Source of the DNA: Candidatus Micrarchaeum sp.
Lineage (GTDB): Archaea; Micrarchaeota; Micrarchaeia; CAILAH01
NCBI GenBank assembly: GCA_020723045.1
Contig: DYJQ01000003.1
Coordinates: 1 to 23,598, forward strand
DNA: 23,598 bases
Direction of reading: 5' to 3'
Below are positions 14,087 through 22,266 of this stretch, piece after piece. The notes under the pieces were generated by a model, which worked only from the letters and a program-made list of their open reading frames with translations, was not told where the DNA came from and made no database searches. Within the stretch, counting starts at the first letter, position 1, and the number at the start of each line of letters is the position of its first letter. The position numbers and the translations under genes are program-made.

Positions 14087-14112
14087 ATAGAGGATGAAAA
14101 GGGGTTTTATTA

Positions 14113-14637
14113 ATGGCAGGCATGAAGGATATCCGCGTTGAGAAGGTCGTTGTGAACATAGGTATGGGCAAGGCGGGCGAGCCGTTGGAGAATGCCACAG
14201 CATTCCTCTCACAGCTCACTGGCAGAAAGGCTGTGCAGACCAAATCGAAGACAAGAAGCCCGACTTGGAACCTTAGGAAAGGCCTTCCTATAGGGACTAA
14301 AGTGACGTTGCGTGGTGAAAGCGCACTAGCGTTCCTGAAGAAGGCATTCGAGGCGGTTGGCGGCAAGCTTTACAAACAATCATTTGATACGCGTGGCAAT
14401 TTCGCATTCGGTGTGAAGGAGTACATAGATTTTCCAGGGGTTAAGTATGACCCCAAGATAGGGATGCTGGGGTTTGATGTGTGCGTCTCGCTTGTAAGAC
14501 CCGGGTATAGGGTCGCAAGCAGAAAGATTGCAACCTCAAAAATCGGCAAATCCCACGTTATAAAACCAGAGGAGGCACATAAGTTCGTTGAGGGCTCTTT
14601 TGGGGTGAAGGTTCTTGACAGGTTTGAATCAGAATGA
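14113..14637 (+). CDS. rpl5: 50S ribosomal protein uL5
   Basis: This protein binds 5S rRNA and contacts P-site tRNA in the central protuberance. The 174-aa archaeal-length protein has IRVEKVVVNIGMGKAGEPLE, the region RSPTWNLRKGLPIGTKVTLRG and the core FGVKEYIDFPGVKYDP followed by GFDVCVSLVRPGYRVASRK. AGGGG lies about 9 nt before the start ATG. A second ATG four codons in is possible but would cut the conserved N-terminus. It is 26 bp after eS4. Confidence 0.97.
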   Translation: MAGMKDIRVEKVVVNIGMGKAGEPLENATAFLSQLTGRKAVQTKSKTRSPTWNLRKGLPIGTKVTLRGESALAFLKKAFEAVGGKLYKQSFDTRGNFAFGVKEYIDFPGVKYDPKIGMLGFDVCVSLVRPGYRVASRKIATSKIGKSHVIKPEEAHKFVEGSFGVKVLDRFESE

Positions 14638-14661
14638 AAGATGATAAACAGGTGATTATGA

Positions 14662-14829
14662 GTGAATGAGAAAGAAGAGAAAAAATACTTATCGAAGTTC
14701 AAGGGCAAGGGGAACCGCAAGTGCAGGTTGTGTGGCACTGCCCGCGGGCTGATACGGAAGTACGACCTCAACATCTGCAGGAGATGCCTGCGCGATCACG
14801 GCGAGCAGATGGACTTCCGCAAGTATTAG
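14662..14829 (+). CDS. rps14: 30S ribosomal protein uS14 (zinc type)
   Basis: A small-subunit head protein of 55 aa. The zinc-binding pairs CRLC and CRRC are complete, within KGNRKCRLCGTARG and YDLNICRRCLRDHG, and the C-terminus EQMDFRKY matches the family. It starts at GTG 14662: AGGTG lies 7 nt upstream, an in-frame TGA immediately precedes the GTG, and no in-frame ATG is available before the conserved region. Short length and a GTG start make it easy to miss. It lies 24 bp after L5 and 10 bp before S8, its normal place. Confidence 0.95.
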   Translation: MNEKEEKKYLSKFKGKGNRKCRLCGTARGLIRKYDLNICRRCLRDHGEQMDFRKY

Positions 14830-14839
14830 GGTGTTTCAT

Positions 14840-15223
14840 ATGGATGTTCTGGCACAAGGTCTCAACGTTATAAAGACCCACAAGAGGGTTGGCAAGCGCT
14901 CATGCATAATCAAGCCTACCTCCAAGCTTTTGCTCAGCGTTATTGAGATACTGAAAAAGAGGGGCTATGTGCAGTCTTACGAGTACAAGAAGGACGGCCG
15001 AGGCGATCAGGTAATCGTCTACGGCATAGGCCCCATCAACAACTGCGGTGTGATCAAGCCGAGGTTTGCAGTGGCTGCGGATGAGTGGATAAAATGGGAA
15101 CAGCGGTACGTGCTAAGCAAGGAATTCGGCATGCTCATAGTGTCAACATCAGAGGGCCTCATGACGAATCTGGAAGCAAGGGAGAGAAATATAGGCGGCC
15201 GGCTCATAGCCTACGTCTACTGA
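14840..15223 (+). CDS. rps8: 30S ribosomal protein uS8
   Basis: A 16S rRNA central-domain binder important for assembly. The 127-aa protein has an N-terminal helix (DVLAQGLNVIKTHKRVGKRSC), KPTSKLLLSVIEILKKRGYV and the conserved C-terminal block FGMLIVSTSEGLMTNLEARE with GGRLIAYVY. ATG 14840 has GGGTG 6 nt upstream. The in-frame GTG at 14831 is inside the Shine-Dalgarno. It is 10 bp after S14 and 10 bp before L6. Confidence 0.97.
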   Translation: MDVLAQGLNVIKTHKRVGKRSCIIKPTSKLLLSVIEILKKRGYVQSYEYKKDGRGDQVIVYGIGPINNCGVIKPRFAVAADEWIKWEQRYVLSKEFGMLIVSTSEGLMTNLEARERNIGGRLIAYVY

Positions 15224-15233
15224 GGTGTGATTG

Positions 15234-15725
15234 ATGGAGGAGTCGTTGAAAATACCACAGGGTGTCACGGTCACGGTTTCAGAAGGTGTAGCCAAGGTTA
15301 AAGGTGCAAAGGGAGAGGTTGGCGTTACCTTCCCGAAGAGGCTGTCAGTAAATGTTGACAGCGGTGCGGTTAAGCTCTCTGGGGACAAAAGAGCGGTTTA
15401 TACTTATTGTGCGCATATAAAAAACGCATTCACGGGTGTGACGGAGGGCCACAAGCGGTTGATGAAGGTTTTGTTCTCGCACTTCCCGATGAAGGTTGAG
15501 GTGAAGGGCAGTGACATAATCGTGAAAAACTTCCTTGGCGGGAAGGTTGACAGAACCGCCAAGATTGTAGGAAATACTACTGTGAAAGTGAAGGGCCAGG
15601 AGATAGAGATTGAGGGCCCCGACCACTACGCAGTTGGCCAGACCGCCGCCAACATTCAGCAGATAACACGGGTGAAAGGGAAGGATGAGCGCGTGTTTCA
15701 GGACGGCATTTACGTGGTTAAATAG
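15234..15725 (+). CDS. rpl6: 50S ribosomal protein uL6
   Basis: A large-subunit protein near the factor-binding site. The 163-aa protein has two tandem L6 folds. The N-terminal half carries VTVSEGVAKVKGAKGEVGVTF. The second half ends with the diagnostic GPDHYAVGQTAANIQQITRV and RVFQDGIYVVK. Start ATG 15234 follows GAGGTG. A TTG immediately before it (15231) is in frame but less likely. It is 10 bp after S8 and 12 bp before L32e. Confidence 0.97.
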   Translation: MEESLKIPQGVTVTVSEGVAKVKGAKGEVGVTFPKRLSVNVDSGAVKLSGDKRAVYTYCAHIKNAFTGVTEGHKRLMKVLFSHFPMKVEVKGSDIIVKNFLGGKVDRTAKIVGNTTVKVKGQEIEIEGPDHYAVGQTAANIQQITRVKGKDERVFQDGIYVVK

Positions 15726-15737
15726 TGTGGTGAATAA

Positions 15738-16100
15738 ATGAAACCAAAAGTCTTACATTCCAAGAAGGTTCGGCATCCCCGGTTTAGGAGGCCTAACATA
15801 GGTCCCCAGCGAAGGCGTCTTAAGGATGTGTGGAGGAAGCCTCGCGGGATTGACAACAAGCAGCAGGATCACCAAGCCAAGATGGGTGCACTGCCAAATA
15901 TAGGGTACAGAAACCCGAGGAAGTATAGGGGTATGCATCCGTCAGGGTTCAGAGAAGTGCTTGTGCGCAGTGAGAAAGACCTTGACAGCGTGAAGGTGGG
16001 TGATGCTGTTGCAGTTCGTTTATCATCCACTATCGGTAAGCGCAAGCGCGAGCTTCTCATGAAGAGGATAGAAGCACTTAAGCTTAAGCTTCTCAACTAA
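15738..16100 (+). CDS. rpl32e: 50S ribosomal protein eL32
   Basis: A large-subunit protein present only in archaea and eukaryotes. The 120-aa protein carries HPRFRRPNIGPQRRRLKDVW followed by RKPRGIDNKQQDH, which matches the family core (W-R-x-P-x-G-I-D). YRNPRKYRGMHPSGF and a basic C-terminal helix follow. GGTG lies 7 nt before the ATG. Its position between L6 and L19e is the conserved archaeal order. Confidence 0.96.
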   Translation: MKPKVLHSKKVRHPRFRRPNIGPQRRRLKDVWRKPRGIDNKQQDHQAKMGALPNIGYRNPRKYRGMHPSGFREVLVRSEKDLDSVKVGDAVAVRLSSTIGKRKRELLMKRIEALKLKLLN

Positions 16101-16114
16101 AAGGTGTGTTTACG

Positions 16115-16552
16115 ATGAGCATACGTACAGTACGAAGAATGGCTGCTGACATACTCAAATGCGGCGAGTCAAAGATAATAATAAATCCCGAGAGGCTCTC
16201 AGATGCGGCATCTGCACTCACGCGTGATGATGTTAAGATGCTTGTGATGCAGGGTGTTATCACTGCGGCAAAAAAGAGGGGCACGTCGCGGTTCAGAGGC
16301 CGAAAGAATGATGAACTCCGCAGAAAGGGGAGGACGGGTGCAGGCAGCAGGAAGGGGAGTGTGGGTGCGAGGCTCAACCAGAAGGGAAGATGGGCCGTGC
16401 ACATCCGTGCGCAGCGCTCCTATCTCAAGCAGGTGAAGAATGCACTCCGTGATGGCGCATACCGCAAGCTCTACCTTAAGGTGAAGGGCGGCATGTTCAA
16501 GTCAAGGGCGCAGCTATCGCACTACATACAGGATAACAATCTCATGAAGTGA
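16115..16552 (+). CDS. rpl19e: 50S ribosomal protein eL19
   Basis: An archaeal/eukaryotic large-subunit protein that forms an inter-subunit bridge. The 145-aa protein shows RTVRRMAADILKCGESKI, NPERLSDAASALTRDDVKML and the strongly basic GRKNDELRRKGRTGAGSRKG, all typical. ATG 16115 has AAGGTG upstream. The in-frame GTG at 16106 is part of that signal. It is 14 bp after eL32, and its TGA is only 5 bp from the L18 start. Confidence 0.96.
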   Translation: MSIRTVRRMAADILKCGESKIIINPERLSDAASALTRDDVKMLVMQGVITAAKKRGTSRFRGRKNDELRRKGRTGAGSRKGSVGARLNQKGRWAVHIRAQRSYLKQVKNALRDGAYRKLYLKVKGGMFKSRAQLSHYIQDNNLMK

Positions 16553-16557
16553 TGTTT

Positions 16558-17124
16558 ATGGTAACAGGAAGAACATATGATGTTTTGTTTAGGCGGAGAA
16601 GAGAGGGCCGCACAAATTATAGGAAGAGGCTCTCCCTCTTGAAATCCGGGGATAGGGTGGTGGCGCGCAAGACGTCACACGGTGTGATAGCACAGCTAGT
16701 CTCCTATGCACCTGAGGGCGATAGGGTTGTTGCGTGTGCAACTTCTAAGGACATTGAGAAGTATGGCCTTCCCCCATCTAAGAACGTTGCGTGCGCATAT
16801 CTGGTTGGCTATGCGCTTGCAAAACGCGCACTTGCAAAAGGCGTCAAGAAGGCAGTGCTTGATATTGGGCGGAGGACACCTGTAAAATCCTCATTCGCAT
16901 TCGCAGTACTCAAGGGTGTTATTGACGGTGGGCTTGAAATGCCGTACGATGAGAAGGTGTTCAATACTGACAGGTTTGCTGGGAAGCATATCTCAGAGCA
17001 TGCCAAATCTCTCAAGGGCTCTAACCCAGAGGCATATAAAAAGATGTTTTCACAGTACCTCAAGATGGGTATTGACCCGGAGGCATTGCCACAGCTCATT
17101 GAGAAGATAAAGGCGAAAATCTAG
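16558..17124 (+). CDS. rpl18: 50S ribosomal protein uL18
   Basis: A 5S rRNA-binding protein of the central protuberance. From the chosen start it has 188 aa, the long archaeal type. It has FRRRREGRTNYRKRLSLLKS at the N-terminus, then ACAYLVGYALAKRALAKGVK, AVLDIGRRTPVKSSFAFAVL and GLEMPYDEKVFNTDRFAGKH. I choose ATG 16558 because family members begin M-x-T-G-x-x-Y and AGTGATG lies just upstream. ATG 16552, overlapping the L19e stop, and GTG 16549 are also in frame. Confidence 0.95.
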   Translation: MVTGRTYDVLFRRRREGRTNYRKRLSLLKSGDRVVARKTSHGVIAQLVSYAPEGDRVVACATSKDIEKYGLPPSKNVACAYLVGYALAKRALAKGVKKAVLDIGRRTPVKSSFAFAVLKGVIDGGLEMPYDEKVFNTDRFAGKHISEHAKSLKGSNPEAYKKMFSQYLKMGIDPEALPQLIEKIKAKI

Positions 17125-17132
17125 GTGATCAT

Positions 17133-17807
17133 ATGGGTTTTGAACATCAAAGGAGAAGGAATGGCGGGTTCGGTTTTGAGCGCGAGGAAGTGAAGGTGGA
17201 GTGGGTCCCTAAGACTGAGCTTGGCAAGAAGGTTGCAAGCGGCCAGATAACCAACATAGATGAAATACTCACAAAGGGCGAGAAGATTCTTGAGCCAGAG
17301 ATAGTTGACAAGCTCCTCCCCGATATGACGGATGAACTCATAAAATTGGGGACAACGCAGAGGGTTACTGACTCCGGCAGAAAGATCAAGTTTAGGGCAG
17401 TTGTGGTTGTGGGCGATGGCCACGGCCATGTAGGGATAGGTGCAGGCAAGTCTGATGAGGCAAGGCCCGCTATAGAGAATGCAATCCGCTCCGCAAAGAT
17501 GAATTTAATCTCGGTTCCGTTCGGTTGCGGCTCTTGGGAATGCGGTTGCGGGACGAAGCACAGCCTGCCTGTGAAAGTATCCGGCAAATGCGGCAGTGTG
17601 GTTGTGACGCTCAAGCCCGCACCCAGAGGTGTCGGTGTGGTCGGCAACTCGATCGTGAAGAAGGTGCTCGCAAAGGTTGGTGTGAGCGATGTATGGTCTT
17701 CATGCACTGGGAGTACTAGGACCAAGTTTAATACTGCGGTTGCAGTGGTCGATGCTCTCAGCAGGCTAACCAATATGCAGTCCAGCAAGGATTGGACAGA
17801 GGAATAA
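17133..17807 (+). CDS. rps5: 30S ribosomal protein uS5
   Basis: A small-subunit protein acting in decoding accuracy and mRNA unwinding. In the 224-aa archaeal form the double-stranded RNA-binding N domain shows RAVVVVGDGHGHVGIGAGKS, with DEARPAIENAIRSAKMNLI and the archaeal Cys-containing loop FGCGSWECGCGTKHSLP. The C domain shows LKPAPRGVGVVGNSIVKKVL and CTGSTRTKFNTAVAVVDAL. TAGGTG lies before the ATG. It is 8 bp after L18. The 39-bp gap to L30 is the longest among the ribosomal genes. Confidence 0.97.
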   Translation: MGFEHQRRRNGGFGFEREEVKVEWVPKTELGKKVASGQITNIDEILTKGEKILEPEIVDKLLPDMTDELIKLGTTQRVTDSGRKIKFRAVVVVGDGHGHVGIGAGKSDEARPAIENAIRSAKMNLISVPFGCGSWECGCGTKHSLPVKVSGKCGSVVVTLKPAPRGVGVVGNSIVKKVLAKVGVSDVWSSCTGSTRTKFNTAVAVVDALSRLTNMQSSKDWTEE

Positions 17808-17846
17808 TCGCGTTTATATTGCTGAATGGTAAGGAGGAATGATCAT

Positions 17847-18305
17847 ATGCCATATTATGCCATAATACGAGTGCGTGGGAGGACGGGCATTAAACCCGAG
17901 ATTAAGGAGACTATGAAGATGATGAGCCTCACGCGAATCAATCATTGCATTCTCGCAAAGGATTCGCCACAGGTGAAAGGCATGCTCCAGGTGTGCAAGG
18001 ACTATATTACGTGGGGCGAGGTCACAGGCGAAATGCTCGCGAAGATGATTGAGCGGCGCGGCAGGCTCTCTGGCAACAAGAGGGTAAGTGCGGCATACCT
18101 TAAGCAGAAGGGGTATGATGGGTTTGAGGCGCTTGCATCTAACGTCCTCAAAGATGGTGTTGTGCTAAATGATGTTGGCATAAAGAAAATATTCAGGCTG
18201 CACCCGCCTAAGGGAGGCTACAAGATAACAAAACAGCCGTTCCCACACGGCGCGCTTGGGTACAGGGGCGGTAAGATTAACGACCTCCTGGCAAGGATGG
18301 TATGA
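17847..18305 (+). CDS. rpl30: 50S ribosomal protein uL30
   Basis: A large-subunit protein. The 152-aa form is the extended archaeal/eukaryotic type, with YYAIIRVRGRTGIKPEIKET, TLxRxNHC-like LTRINHCIL and the C-terminal PPKGGY followed by TKQPFPHGALGYRGGKINDL. ATG 17847 is chosen because AGGAGG lies 9 nt upstream and the protein then begins MPYYAIIRV as expected. ATG 17826 would add VRRNDH and swallow the Shine-Dalgarno. A TATA-like TTTATATT at 17812-17819 leaves room for an internal promoter. Confidence 0.95.
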   Translation: MPYYAIIRVRGRTGIKPEIKETMKMMSLTRINHCILAKDSPQVKGMLQVCKDYITWGEVTGEMLAKMIERRGRLSGNKRVSAAYLKQKGYDGFEALASNVLKDGVVLNDVGIKKIFRLHPPKGGYKITKQPFPHGALGYRGGKINDLLARMV

Positions 18306-18328
18306 TTTAGCAATAAAGGTGTTTACAC

Positions 18329-18778
18329 ATGGTAAGAACACACAAGCCGAAGAGCAAGAGCAAGTTCCTTGGGCTCAGGCACCATGGCCGCGGTAATAAG
18401 AAGAAGGGTCGTGGTTCTGGGACACGCGGAGGAGTTGGCAGGGGTGGCGCGCTCAAGCACAAGAAGACGTATACATTCAAATTTGAGAAGGATTTTTATG
18501 GCGTGCATGGTTTTGTCAGCAAGGCCCGCAAGAGGGTTGGCGTTATAAATCTTACAGAGATATCGAGGAAAATCACTGCCGGCGAGATAGGCAAGAAGGA
18601 CAATGTGTACTACTTCAAGTTTGACGGCAAGGTGCTCGGTGGCGGCCAGTTGTTCTACCCAGCCATTGTGGAGGCGCAGTACTTCTCCAAAAAGGCCATA
18701 GATAAGATAGAGCAGGTTGGTGGTGAGGCAAGGAAGATAGAGGCACAGCCGCAGGCCAAGAGTGGAGAGGCAAAATAG
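18329..18778 (+). CDS. rpl15: 50S ribosomal protein uL15
   Basis: A large-subunit assembly protein. The 149-aa protein has the Gly/Arg/Lys-rich N-terminal tail that threads into rRNA (GLRHHGRGNKKKGRGSGTRG) followed by GGVGRGGALKHK, then KARKRVGVINLTEI and a C-terminal domain ending in an Ala/Lys/Gln-rich tail. AAAGGTG lies 9 nt before the ATG. It is directly before secY, with 11 bp between them, the conserved order in bacteria and archaea alike. Confidence 0.96.
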   Translation: MVRTHKPKSKSKFLGLRHHGRGNKKKGRGSGTRGGVGRGGALKHKKTYTFKFEKDFYGVHGFVSKARKRVGVINLTEISRKITAGEIGKKDNVYYFKFDGKVLGGGQLFYPAIVEAQYFSKKAIDKIEQVGGEARKIEAQPQAKSGEAK

Positions 18779-18789
18779 GTGCTTGACTC

Positions 18790-20256
18790 ATGAACCTAGA
18801 TTTCCTCAAACCGGTTATTGACCGGTTGCCTGAAGTGAGACTACCGCTCATCCAGCCTACACTCAACGAGCGTTTGATGTACACAGCAGGCGTTCTCGTG
18901 CTCTTCTTTGTTATGTACCACATCTATCCTGTAGGTGTTGTGATAAGCACTGATACAAAGACCGAATTCCTCCAGCTTGTGCTTGCGTCAAAAATAGGCT
19001 CGCTCATCACTACTGGTATCGGCCCTATAGTCTTGGCATCAATATTCTTGCAGCTTTTTGTTGGCGCAAAGATAATTGACATTGACCTCTCAGTACCACG
19101 CAACAAAGCAATGTTCCATGGTGCGCAGAAACTGCTTGCCATAATACTCGCGTTTTTCGAGGCGTATATCTACACGAACATGATGACTCTAGACCCATTG
19201 TGGGGCGATATTGGCACGCGCGTGATAGTTGCACTGCAGGTTGCGCTTGGCTCAATCCTACTGCTCTACTTTGATGAGGTAATCTCAAAGTATGGTATTG
19301 GCAGTGGTATCGGCCTGTTCATCGCAGGCGGTGTTGCGCTCGCTGTCGTATCAGGTTTTGTGGGCATACTCACAGGTTTTGGCGGCATACCGCAATCAAA
19401 CACGCTCGTATACCATCTGATGGAGGGCGGTGCAAACGCAATCCCATCTGCAATAATAGCACTCTCTCCCCTATTAGCGACATTGCTGGTATTTGCAGCA
19501 TCTGTCTATGCAGAGGGCATAAAAGTTGAAGTGCCTCTGGCGTTTGAGAGGGCACGGGGCTACGGTGGCAGGTTCCCCATAAAGTTCTTATATACATCAA
19601 ACATGCCGGTCATACTCGCATTTGCATTCCTTTCATCGATGCAGTTGTTCGGCAGGTTCTTGAGTGGTATTGATTTCCAGTTCGGCGGTGTCAGCGTGGC
19701 AAGCTTTCTTGCAGGTTATGACCCGACTGGCCGCCTTGCTGGCGGGCTTCTCTATCTGATAAGCCCAAACTTTCCTAGCCCGCTGGCGATTGCAGGAGGT
19801 ATGCCCGTCTACATAAATCTCATGTTAACGAGTAGCCAGACTCTCCTCGTTCCATTCATGGGTGCAGTGCTTGTTCCCGAATCTGTGCACGCACTCATTT
19901 ATGCGCTTTCCCTCTGCATATTCTCTATAATATTCGGCTGGCTGTGGACTGAGACTTCCGGGATGACTGCACGTGACGTCGCGAACCAACTGAAGAATGT
20001 AGGCCTCTCCGTCCCCGGGTTTAGGAGGGATCCGCGTATGATTGAAAGCATCCTCTCAAAATACATCCCGGTTATTACGGTTGTGGGCAGTGGGTTTGTC
20101 GGCCTCCTTGCCGCGTTTGCAGACCTTACCGGCGCGATCGGGACGGGGACGGGGATACTGCTAACTGCGGGCATACTCTATAGGATTTATGAGGAGATGG
20201 AATCTCGGCAGATGTTCGAGCTCTACCCAGCGCTCAAAAATATGGTTGGTGAGTAA
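18790..20256 (+). CDS. secY: Preprotein translocase channel SecY (Sec61-alpha)
   Basis: The protein-conducting channel of the cell membrane, receiving chains from SRP/FtsY-targeted ribosomes. The 488-aa protein has about ten membrane helices. Recognisable parts are NERLMYTAGVLVLFFVMYHI (helix 1), the plug region (SKIGSLITTGIGPIVLASIF), SKYGIGSGIGLFIAGGVAL, and the cytoplasmic ribosome-binding loops around FERARGYGGRFPIKFLYTSN and FRRDPRMIESIL. It is slightly longer than many archaeal SecY. AGGTG precedes the ATG. It closes the ribosomal block and is followed after 56 bp by adk. Confidence 0.97.
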   Translation: MNLDFLKPVIDRLPEVRLPLIQPTLNERLMYTAGVLVLFFVMYHIYPVGVVISTDTKTEFLQLVLASKIGSLITTGIGPIVLASIFLQLFVGAKIIDIDLSVPRNKAMFHGAQKLLAIILAFFEAYIYTNMMTLDPLWGDIGTRVIVALQVALGSILLLYFDEVISKYGIGSGIGLFIAGGVALAVVSGFVGILTGFGGIPQSNTLVYHLMEGGANAIPSAIIALSPLLATLLVFAASVYAEGIKVEVPLAFERARGYGGRFPIKFLYTSNMPVILAFAFLSSMQLFGRFLSGIDFQFGGVSVASFLAGYDPTGRLAGGLLYLISPNFPSPLAIAGGMPVYINLMLTSSQTLLVPFMGAVLVPESVHALIYALSLCIFSIIFGWLWTETSGMTARDVANQLKNVGLSVPGFRRDPRMIESILSKYIPVITVVGSGFVGLLAAFADLTGAIGTGTGILLTAGILYRIYEEMESRQMFELYPALKNMVGE

Positions 20257-20278
20257 AACAAGAATGAGCGTTCTGGCA

Positions 20279-20300
20279 TGTATAAAAACAGTATTTATAA
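20279..20300 (+). promoter_or_regulatory. Possible internal promoter before adk
   Basis: The 56-bp gap between secY and adk holds TGTATAAAAAC (about 20279-20288) and GTATTTATAAT (about 20290-20300). The first is about 29 nt from the adk ATG, the right distance for a TATA box. The genes could still be read through from secY. Confidence 0.4.
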
Positions 20301-20312
20301 TGGGGATATGAA

Positions 20313-20864
20313 ATGTATATAGTGATGGGCACACCCGGTGCAGGTAAAAGCACCGTGATAAAGGAGTTCAAAGCGAGGCACCCGGATGCGCAGGTATTCA
20401 ATTTTGGGACGGTTATGTTTGAAATAGCTCAGAAGGAGTATGGTATCGCAAACAGGGATGAAATGCGTAAGATGCGGCGCGATAAGTTCAGGGAGCTTCA
20501 GAGCAGGGCGGCAAACGAGCTCATGAAGATGGGTAAGGGCATAATAATCGATACGCACGCTTCCATAAACACGGCGGATGGTTTTTATCCGGGTATGCCA
20601 AATTATGTTCTATCAAAGCTCACTATCGACTCGTTCATATATGTACATGCCTCGGTTGAGACGGTGCTCTCAAGGAGGCTGCGCGATACAACGCGTAGGA
20701 GGGATATTGAATCGCTTCAGGAGTTGCGTTTCCATGAATCTGTAAACCTTGCAATGGTATGTTCATACGCAAGTTATGTCAACGCTCCAATAAAGTTTAT
20801 AATCAATGAAGATGGTAAATTAGAGGAGGCAATAAAGCAGTTCGAAGAGTGTGTGAGGATATGA
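20313..20864 (+). CDS. adkA: Archaeal adenylate kinase (AdkA type)
   Basis: It interconverts ATP + AMP and 2 ADP. The 183-aa protein has P-loop GTPGAGKST (6-14), FNFGTVMFEIA for AMP binding, GIIIDTHASINT (the archaeal AdkA form of the NMP-binding strand) and RLRDTTRRRDIES in the lid region. It lacks the long zinc lid of bacterial enzymes, as expected for the archaeal trimeric type. It follows secY as in many archaea. GGGGAT lies just before the ATG. Its TGA overlaps the start of the next gene, so the two are coupled. Confidence 0.92.
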   Translation: MYIVMGTPGAGKSTVIKEFKARHPDAQVFNFGTVMFEIAQKEYGIANRDEMRKMRRDKFRELQSRAANELMKMGKGIIIDTHASINTADGFYPGMPNYVLSKLTIDSFIYVHASVETVLSRRLRDTTRRRDIESLQELRFHESVNLAMVCSYASYVNAPIKFIINEDGKLEEAIKQFEECVRI

Positions 20865-21373
20865 TGTTTGACTCTGCAACGATTACTATACTGATCGCCA
20901 TTTTCGGAGGCGTCTATGCAGGCGTATTCAGGTATATTGTATACGAGATGGCCGGTCTTAAGAAAGTGATGGAGAAGAATAAGGAGATGCAGGCTGAGAT
21001 GAAGAAGATTAACAAAAAATACATCGATGCCGCTAAGGCTAGGAGGGATAATGAGCTGCGCGGTTATGAAGAAAAGATGAATAAGATGGCAGTAGATATG
21101 ATGAAATCCCAGCTCATGCCCATGCTCGTAACTATCCCGCTTCTCTTTGTGTCATCGTTCATAGCGACAGAGTTAAGGGTGCTCTTTAGTGATTATTCCA
21201 TTGCATTGCCATTCTCGCTTCCAGTGCCACAGGCCAGTGTCGAGAACTTCATAAACTGGCGTGATACGTTCGGCCCAGTGGGATGGTTCTGGATAATGTT
21301 TATGGTTTTCAGCTTTGCCTCGCAGGTAAAGCTTGACAGTTTTATCCCAAAGAAAAAACAGGAGAGTGTTTGA
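20861..21373 (+). CDS. EMC3/TMCO1-like membrane insertase (DUF106, Oxa1 superfamily)
   Basis: A predicted 170-aa membrane protein with three hydrophobic segments: TITILIAIFGGVYAGVF near the N-terminus, SQLMPMLVTIPLLFVSSFIA in the middle and GWFWIMFMVFSFASQV near the end. A charged, Lys/Met-rich helical hairpin (KKVMEKNKEMQAEMKKINKK) lies between the first two. This is the archaeal DUF106 layout, related to EMC3 and TMCO1 and thought to help insert membrane proteins near SecY. Its place just after secY-adk supports that. ATG 20861 overlaps the adk stop by 4 nt. ATG 20864 is equally possible, and GAGG lies just upstream. Confidence 0.88.
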   Translation: MMFDSATITILIAIFGGVYAGVFRYIVYEMAGLKKVMEKNKEMQAEMKKINKKYIDAAKARRDNELRGYEEKMNKMAVDMMKSQLMPMLVTIPLLFVSSFIATELRVLFSDYSIALPFSLPVPQASVENFINWRDTFGPVGWFWIMFMVFSFASQVKLDSFIPKKKQESV

Positions 21374-21375
21374 AA

Positions 21376-21675
21376 ATGCCAAAACCTAAAGATAGGTCGA
21401 AAAAGAGGGTATACAGGAGGACGCCCAGCGGTAGGGTGAAGATAGTAACTAAGAAGGCAAGGAAGCACGTGCCGAGGTGTGCAGTGTGTGGCGCCATGCT
21501 GAAGGGCGCATCATACTCGCGCTATGCAAGAAAGAGCGAGCGCAGGCCTGAGAGGGCATTCGGCGGTTATTTGTGCCATAAGTGTGCAGAGAAGGTTATT
21601 CTCTACAGGACGCGTGTCAAGAACAATGATATGACGTTAGCTGATGTACCGCTCGTGCTCCAGAAGTATCTTTGA
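21376..21675 (+). CDS. rpl34e: 50S ribosomal protein eL34
   Basis: An archaeal/eukaryotic large-subunit protein. The 99-aa protein shows RSKKRVYRRTPSGRVKIVTK, a zinc-binding CAVCG pair and a second CHKC pair in GGYLCHKCAEKVI, all expected. ATG 21376 gives the family start MPKP. The in-frame TTG at 21370 overlaps the end of the previous gene. Only 2 bp separate it from the DUF106 stop, so it is clearly co-transcribed. Confidence 0.94.
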   Translation: MPKPKDRSKKRVYRRTPSGRVKIVTKKARKHVPRCAVCGAMLKGASYSRYARKSERRPERAFGGYLCHKCAEKVILYRTRVKNNDMTLADVPLVLQKYL

Positions 21676-21709
21676 ACAAAAAGCTGGAATAGTATTGTGA
21701 GGAAAGAGG

Positions 21710-22243
21710 ATGAAAATTGCAATATCCGGGCTCACGGGCGTCGGGAAGACGACTACTGCGGACCACGTCTCGCGTCTTCTTGGTATCCCGCATATTTCCT
21801 TCTCAATGAAGGAGGAGGCGAGGAAGCGCGGGATGTCCATACTAGAGCTTCAGGAGATTGCAAAGCAGGACTCAAAACTGGACCTTGAGTTTGACCGCGT
21901 TCAGGTTGAGGAGATGAAGATGCACGAGGACTTTGTCACGAGCACGTGGCTCGGCCCGTGGTTTGCGAATGCAGATATCAACGTATGGCTTTATGCAGAG
22001 GATTCGATAAGGGCAAAGAGGGTTGCTGAGCGTGACGCACTTACGTATGACGACGCATCCAATCTCATGCTTCTCAAGGATGCTGGCAACAAGGAACGTT
22101 ATTCGAAACTATACAACATCGACATAACTAACACGAATAAGTTCCACATATGCATTAATACGGGTATGATGGGGCCGGAGAGGGTTGCCCAGATAATAAT
22201 CAACGCCCTTGAAGTGATGAAAAAAGACAAGGGTGAAATGTAG
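21710..22243 (+). CDS. cmk: Archaeal cytidylate kinase
   Basis: It phosphorylates CMP/dCMP. The 177-aa protein has P-loop GLTGVGKTT (7-15), SFSMKEEARKRGMSILELQE in the NMP-binding region, TSTWLGPWFANADINVWLYA (family strand followed by the Ala-rich core) and RAKRVAERD in the lid. Its short single-domain form and position between rpl34e and rpl14e match the archaeal cmk gene. GAGG lies close before the ATG. The P-loop is GLTGVGKT rather than the more common G(P/S)PGSGKT. Confidence 0.88.
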   Translation: MKIAISGLTGVGKTTTADHVSRLLGIPHISFSMKEEARKRGMSILELQEIAKQDSKLDLEFDRVQVEEMKMHEDFVTSTWLGPWFANADINVWLYAEDSIRAKRVAERDALTYDDASNLMLLKDAGNKERYSKLYNIDITNTNKFHICINTGMMGPERVAQIIINALEVMKKDKGEM

Positions 22244-22266
22244 GTTATGATAAAGGGTGATGTTTT

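Noticed and set aside
17147..17788. Minus-strand 213-codon open frame opposite rps5
   Set aside because: It lies exactly within the S5 gene and is Ser/Thr/Pro-rich antisense translation without a start signal.
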